From contig JASANE010019292.1 in the NCBI GenBank assembly GCA_030248225.1, positions 1 to 64,000 on the forward strand: 64,000 nucleotides of DNA, read 5' to 3'. A model generated the notes under the pieces. That model did not search any database, was not told the DNA's origin, and worked only from the letters and a program-made list of their open reading frames with translations. Source of the DNA: Trileptium ribeirensis. Its lineage: Eukaryota; Nematoda; Enoplea; Enoplida; Thoracostomopsidae. Below, piece after piece: positions 58,724-64,000 of this stretch. Both the position numbers and the translations under genes were made by a program. The stretch's first letter is position 1, and each line of letters opens with the position of its first letter.

Positions 58724-61700
58724 GTAGGTTCCGATTTGCATGACGTTGTCAGTTGCTGTCAGTATATTAAAACTTATATGCTTATATACTGCAGTAGTAG
58801 TAGATTGAAGGCTATCAGTTGTAAATATATATGTAACTAGACAATTACAAATGTTTAATTGCATCAATATGGAAAAGCCTGAGAGATACATTGACTCCCA
58901 CAAGATCCCCACCCCTTCTTGACCAAGAGGTTCACGGTTCATAATTTATCAGTTTTATAAATTCATTGGTGAAACTATATAAACAACATAGCTGTTGAAG
59001 GACCTGAAACGCCATGTTGTATTCCTGATTCATTCAAATTTCAATTCATTCATTGCACATTAGTCTATGACTACTTCCCTACTTAAAAGAATATGAATAG
59101 AACTAGAAACAATACTTTACTCACGAAAATATCAAGCAAATACAAACTCATAATCTTTCATTCAACTGCTTGAATTACGTATATGAAATTTGAAAAAAAA
59201 CGAATGTGCCAGTGTTATGAGGGTTATCAATTTTGCCTTTCATTGCCACGCATAACTTATCATAGACTTTCGAAAATTGCGTTCGCTAAATTGGTTTTTA
59301 TTGTACAACAATATCTTGGCCCGAATCTCGGTAAACTTATGGCAGATTCACTGTTAGTTAGATCATATGGGGCCTGTTAGTTGACATTTTTGTCCTTAAG
59401 GAGATACCAGATAAAATAGAAACACTCGTGCACAATCCTACTCTCAATGACTACACATTCGATGTGTTCTGCTTTACCTATGCGGAATCGAAATTTTGAA
59501 ATTTCAATTATATAAAAAATAGTGTTATTTATTAGATTAAACCCGGTGATTTCCATGTTTTAATTAATAATCATGTCTGCGATCATCTACTCGCTCCGTT
59601 TCACTCTCACTTGCGAGTTACATGTATGAATATTTTCCGCTAGCAGAGCTATAGCTGGAAACTTTGTTCACTCCCCTTGCTCCGGTTTAATTAAATAGGC
59701 ATATTTATATCAGTTGTGTCTGGGACAAATTTTAAAGTCGGTAGCGTTTAACTTTTTCTGTCCGCAGCTGCAGATTCACCAAAAAATTCAAAATTAAATT
59801 TAATATTAAGGAATTTTTAACAGGTGTTTGATTCTGTTGATCTATGTCGCTGCACATTTACTCGTCAATTTAGACCTTCTGTTTGATTGGCTTTCTCAAT
59901 TATGAGTTAGGAAATCATACCGCGACTAGTTTTGGACTGAAGCCACGATATACTGACAAAATTCCTACGGAGTGACGTTGATACTTTGTAGATTCTATAA
60001 AGAACTGTTTTCCTTTTATTTTGTCAGACGAACTTCGTAATGCTCAGTGATCCGGTGGTGTGATCCGAACTAGTGGTCTTATAAATATCAAGTTTTGCAC
60101 TAAAAATATAGCCTAACTTGCGCTGTTTTTATTTTATGTCCGGTTAATGGGCATAATACGTCTATTGGTCAACAGAATTATGTACCATGCATTAATGTGC
60201 TAAAAGCAATGATAGTTTCGCCATGTCAGCCGTCTAAGTGATGTCTGATGTATCTGCGATATTAGCACTGTTCTAAAATCAAAATTTCCTGGAAAATTGT
60301 GATTGTTAAATTTATTAGCAGTTTCTGTCTTTACAGTAATTCACCGTGTAAGCGTGGGTTTCTCGTTCTTGCGAAAAATACCTACCAAAATATTTTGTAT
60401 GCTTCATTAGCACGCTATCTATAGTGCGTGGCATTAGATGAAGGTCGTGAAGCTAAAATAATCTCCGATTGTTGCAGTTTGAGAATGATTCTATATATTA
60501 CTCGTGGTTGTGTAGGCCAACAGTTTTGAAGGTAAAACGATTTTTCATTTTTTTGCAATATTTAGTCTTTATCTTTGCATTAGACTAGGTCGCCATTCTT
60601 GCTCCGATTTCCCTCATTGCGCAAATTTACCTGTATGTATCATTATAAGCAGCTGTTTTCCATCATATACAATTCATTCTTTGTTATCCTGATACGTAAG
60701 AGCATATAAACACTGGGCATAAATTATTGCACGCGCTCAGCAAAACTAACGAAGAAAAAATTTTAGTGTTATCAGACTTAATACAGAATGCTTATTGATC
60801 ATTACGGTAATTAATATTTTGCAAAGCGAAACAATTAATCATTAGAGATCTCTGTAAATATGCGAAGGGCTTAATTTTTTTTGCTACGTTTATCAATAAA
60901 ACAAAGATTCTGATTCCATACTCTGATGATTCACTAAAACTCGAAGAAAACAGGATTGAGAAATATGGAAATGAGCTAATAAAAAGCCAATTTAAATTAT
61001 TGTAACTAAACAGGGTATTACAGGTGAACATCGGAGCCAATATCCATAAGGAACAGTGCTAACAAGGAATTTTTTCATATAACACAAATCAAACTGCTGC
61101 CTCTCGTTATCGCAACTCGTGTACAAGTTTGTTTGTACAAATGAATTGGGGTTTATATCGATTTGGAAATTCTACGTTTTCGATACCATGGACCGCTGAA
61201 AACTGTTATCCGTGAGAATTCAACATTGTTGAAACATTAAAATTCTAGCACACCTATTTCTTTACAGTTCCTGTAAACTTTAGTGTATATAGCGTAAGGT
61301 CTGTAAAATTGTGATGAACTTGGAACAAATGTATATATGTAACAAAATAAGTCATGCAGATTTGGGTATGTATGAATATTGTTTTTTCGATACCTAATAG
61401 CCGTGTTCTAACCATGTTTTTCTCGATTCACCAACTTTTAGAAAACTTTAGAGTGGGTTGGGAATTTTCTTATTCTCCTTGTCAGTTCCGCAGCTAAATA
61501 TACATCGTTTCGAAAAGTGTTTGGAATATAAAATCACAAAATACAATTGACTTTGCAACAGTAGACTAGCATAGTTACATTTTTGTGATTAATCTCGCGA
61601 ATCAATCGAATCATGAATCCATTGTGAACGCAGCAACATCAAAGCGATATGAAAGACATGATTTCTGTTTCTAACAGCTCTGAGGTCCGACAACTGTTTC

Positions 61701-63089
61701 ACGTATTTCGCAATTTAATGAGCCGTATTATACATATATTTGTTTTTGGATAAATACTGAAAAAATTTCAGGTACCAAAAAACCCAAAAAATTGAAAAAA
61801 AATTGTCGTGAATATGGCCCAAATAAAATCTGCGCTTGTGCGGAAAAAGTGATTTAAATTGCAAAACGGAACTGTTTCTGTTACAATTAAATGTAACGTG
61901 ATTTGGTAATCAGGTTGAACTTTGGCTAATTCAATTGCACCTTCGAAATAATGAAATTGTTATCAACACTTTATTTTAAATAAAGGTAATAAATAATTGA
62001 TATTTGTTTAGACAAATAGTATCGATAGATAAAATCTAGTTTACTTGCAATAAACAAGAAAATATAGAACATAATATGCATACGATACCTATAATCTAAC
62101 ATTTTACAGCTGACATACCATATTTCAATCACGGGATTCTGGGACATTCAACAGTAAAAAACGTATTGGAACTGAATTTTTGGAACAAATATTTTCGTAA
62201 CCGAACAAAATAATTTACGTTTTTTAAATTTAAAGTTATTCATTAACCGATTGTTTGGAAGCTTGATACATCACGAAATTCGTACGTTCATGAGCGTAAG
62301 TCCCAATCCCAAATCATCGAAACGTATGTTTTTGATATTTTTGAACGTTTTTGAAAAAATAACTGAATTGCCAAATGCCAAATTGCCATAATTAATAATT
62401 ATGTTTTAAAAATTTCAGTAATATATTTAACAATTCGCATATAAATGCTCTTAGCTGTATATATAACTATTAAGCCTCGACAGCACTAAAGGTATGTTTA
62501 ACAAATATGCCAATGCTGGAACAATATCAATCCTGGAACTATACCAATAATATGTAAATTTCGATATATTGCCATTGTAGTGTAAAATGCCTAATATCTT
62601 AAAGTTATACGTTCGACAAAGTGAAGATATCATGTTTTCCTGTTAAAGTCTATAATTTCTATTCTGCAGACAGTTGCGTTTACCTGAAAAACAGTTCTAA
62701 AATCCTTATTCCAACTCACAACCCGCAAACCGCAATTTTTTAGGACTTGTTTATCTGCTGAAACAATTTCCAGCGCATTAAAACGAAGAATGCATATATT
62801 GTTTCTGTTTTATATTTTATACGTTGTTACGATAATGATCCAAACAATCAATTTTGTATCATGATTTACCGTTCGAATGCAACAATAAACACAACGCCAT
62901 AGTGCATCGCACTCTTTTGACCAGTAACATAATACCCATAAAGCTGTGCTATTACTATGCGACGAGTTAGTTGTAGCATGGGTTACTGTGCATTCAGAGA
63001 TTTGTATGCACTGTTACACAGCTTATGCGGCGTTCACGTTATAATATCTCCGCCTTTTACAGATTTTGCGCCCTTTGCAAAGACAGTAT

Positions 63090-63545
63090 AGTTTACACAG
63101 TGTCAGTCGCACTAACACCATATTTTGAAAGACGAGAGTATTCTCAACGCCGGTTATGAAATTCCTTTTGGATTAAGGTGTACTTGGCATTGCAGCTTTT
63201 TACTAGATGGTATCACTCACACCGTCAAGTTATTTTCCACATAGTGTGGCTGACACCATAAGTGACAGCGCTGAAAGTACAAATAATTTTAAATAACTAA
63301 TTGAAACTAAGATAAGAAGCCGTCATTACCGGTGGGAATAGTCCAACAGCGAGTCTACCACAATACATATGTATGGTCCTGCCTATACAGTCAAAAAATT
63401 AGACGTACATGTGTCTGCCACACCCTTGACAAAATTAAGAAAATTTTGACGATGTCTGCCACACCGTCTGTTTCCGACCAAAACGGTCAGCTAGCTACTG
63501 TTTAAAAAATTTTAGAAAATATTACGGCGTCAACCACACCGCGGT
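63090..63545. repeat. Cluster of GTGTCAGCCACAC-like motifs
   Basis: Five 13-mers near GTGTCAGCCACAC: 63100-63112 (GTGTCAGTCGCAC), 63244-63256 (reverse strand, exact), 63411-63423 (GTGTCTGCCACAC), 63452-63464 (ATGTCTGCCACAC) and 63527-63539 (GCGTCAACCACAC). Each is partly palindromic (GTGT...ACAC). Spacing is irregular. Could be decayed terminal repeats of nested elements or a local repeat; function unknown. Confidence 0.5.
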
Positions 63546-63599
63546 TTTCACAGTATGCGTGGCATCGTCCGGTGTACATACGTTCCAACCGGTGGAGAC

Positions 63600-63730
63600 A
63601 CTAACGTGAACGCCGTATTACTCGCTTACAGTCGTGCTATCACACTTGTTCCGACATATTACAAACGTGTCACAAATCTAAGAATATACATACGGCAGGC
63701 CGTGCTAGAACTGTTATTAGTCGTACATGC
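63600..63730. repeat. Hairpin repeat, decayed copy 4
   Basis: GTCGTGCTATC near 63631, AAACGTGTCACAAATCT near 63663 and GGCCGTGCTAGAACTG near 63699 match, in order, words of the copies at 10265-10440 and 13655-13840. Boundaries uncertain; it abuts the dispersed repeat at 63735. Confidence 0.4.
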
Positions 63731-63734
63731 TCAG

Positions 63735-64000
63735 GGGACAGCGGGTGTTGGTCGGGCCCCCACGGGTAGTCGGAGGTACCCCCTCCTGAGACATAGATTG
63801 ATACCACCTGACGCTCAGCACTCGCCTATCAACTCCTCAACTCCCTGCCCGCGTAGCTAAGACGCGCAGAAAATTTTGGCAAAACTTGGTCGGAATCGAG
63901 GGGGGAAAGCACAAATTGAGGGATGGGCACAAATGGGGAGTCAATTGGCAAGACTCTGGCTAAAATTGGCAAAAATTTAGAAAAATATTGAATCCCAGAT
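63735..64000 (+). repeat. Dispersed GC-end/AT-core repeat, copy I (cut by window end)
   Basis: GC-rich first part (GGTCGGGCCCCCACGGG near 63752, CTCCCTGCCCGCG near 63841), then GACGCGCAGAAAATTTTGGC at 63860 and a core with GGCTAAAATTGGCAAAAATT. The GCGCAGAAAATTTT core entry is identical to that of copy A on the opposite strand. Confidence 0.66.

Larger units (their letters stand above)
58724..64000 (+). other. Downstream intron, more than 5.2 kb, runs off the window
   Basis: No Fn3 F-G strand segment in phase 2 is visible. From 58724 to about 63000 I see only AT-rich sequence with short chance open frames (59183-59380 +, 60792-61040 -, 62451-62633 -). The last kilobase holds the repeats at 63090-63545, 63600-63730 and 63735-64000. 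Confidence 0.7.

Noticed and set aside
58331..58942. 203-codon minus-strand open frame, the longest in the window
   Set aside because: It runs antisense through exon 36 of twitchin; its middle is the mirror of the Fn3 coding segment (for example MYFSIGAPPSFAGRF). Codon bias of the sense exon explains the lack of stops.
59183..59380. EGYQF phrase resembling the Fn3 F strand, as the missing second half of Fn10
   Set aside because: The residues around it do not fit an Fn3 domain (no RVxAVN), the phase is wrong and no acceptor precedes it.

Overview
The window is one internal slice of a single giant muscle gene on the + strand. I reconstruct 36 coding exons, 5,396 coding bases (about 8% of the window), between 2502 and 58723. 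All 36 donors are GT and all 36 acceptors are AG, and the reading frame stays open across all 35 reconstructed introns. The joined product (about 1,798 residues) is five Ig (I-set) domains, then Fn3-Fn3-Ig repeated four times, then Fn3 and half of a further Fn3. This layout and motifs such as GEPPPEVTW, DDGGAPI, FRVKAVNKEG and AKNPYG identify it as twitchin (nematode UNC-22; projectin in insects). Neither the start codon nor the C-terminal kinase and stop are in the window: exons are missing on both sides.

Organism: an invertebrate with an AT-rich, intron-heavy, repeat-laden genome. The family and short acceptors without a long pyrimidine tract suit an ecdysozoan, most likely a nematode with an expanded genome. 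The species call is inference.

Layout: 1-2501 is upstream intron. 2502-17647 encodes Ig1-Ig5. 19022-21439 encodes Fn1-Fn2 and 23817-25894 Ig6. 27534-38026 encodes Fn3, Fn4 and Ig7, including a 5.5-kb intron. 38797-46803 encodes Fn5-Fn6-Ig8, 47783-54562 Fn7-Fn8-Ig9, and 54923-58723 Fn9 and the first half of Fn10. 58724-64000 is a large intron that runs off the window.

The introns are a record of transposons and local duplications. They hold an array of about 260-bp units split by an 897-bp insertion, two long foldback elements, a TIR element with internal tandem repeats, two small TA-flanked TIR elements, a degraded non-LTR retrotransposon tail, a tRNA-like relic, several two-copy tandem duplications, and at least nine old copies of one dispersed family with GC-rich ends, an AAAATTGG-rich core and a pol III box-B-like motif. 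No second protein-coding gene, intact RNA gene, promoter or polyadenylation site could be supported. I found no new multi-gene system. The observations most worth checking are the box-B-bearing repeat family, the foldback elements inside transcribed introns, and the shifting intradomain introns among otherwise duplicated modules.
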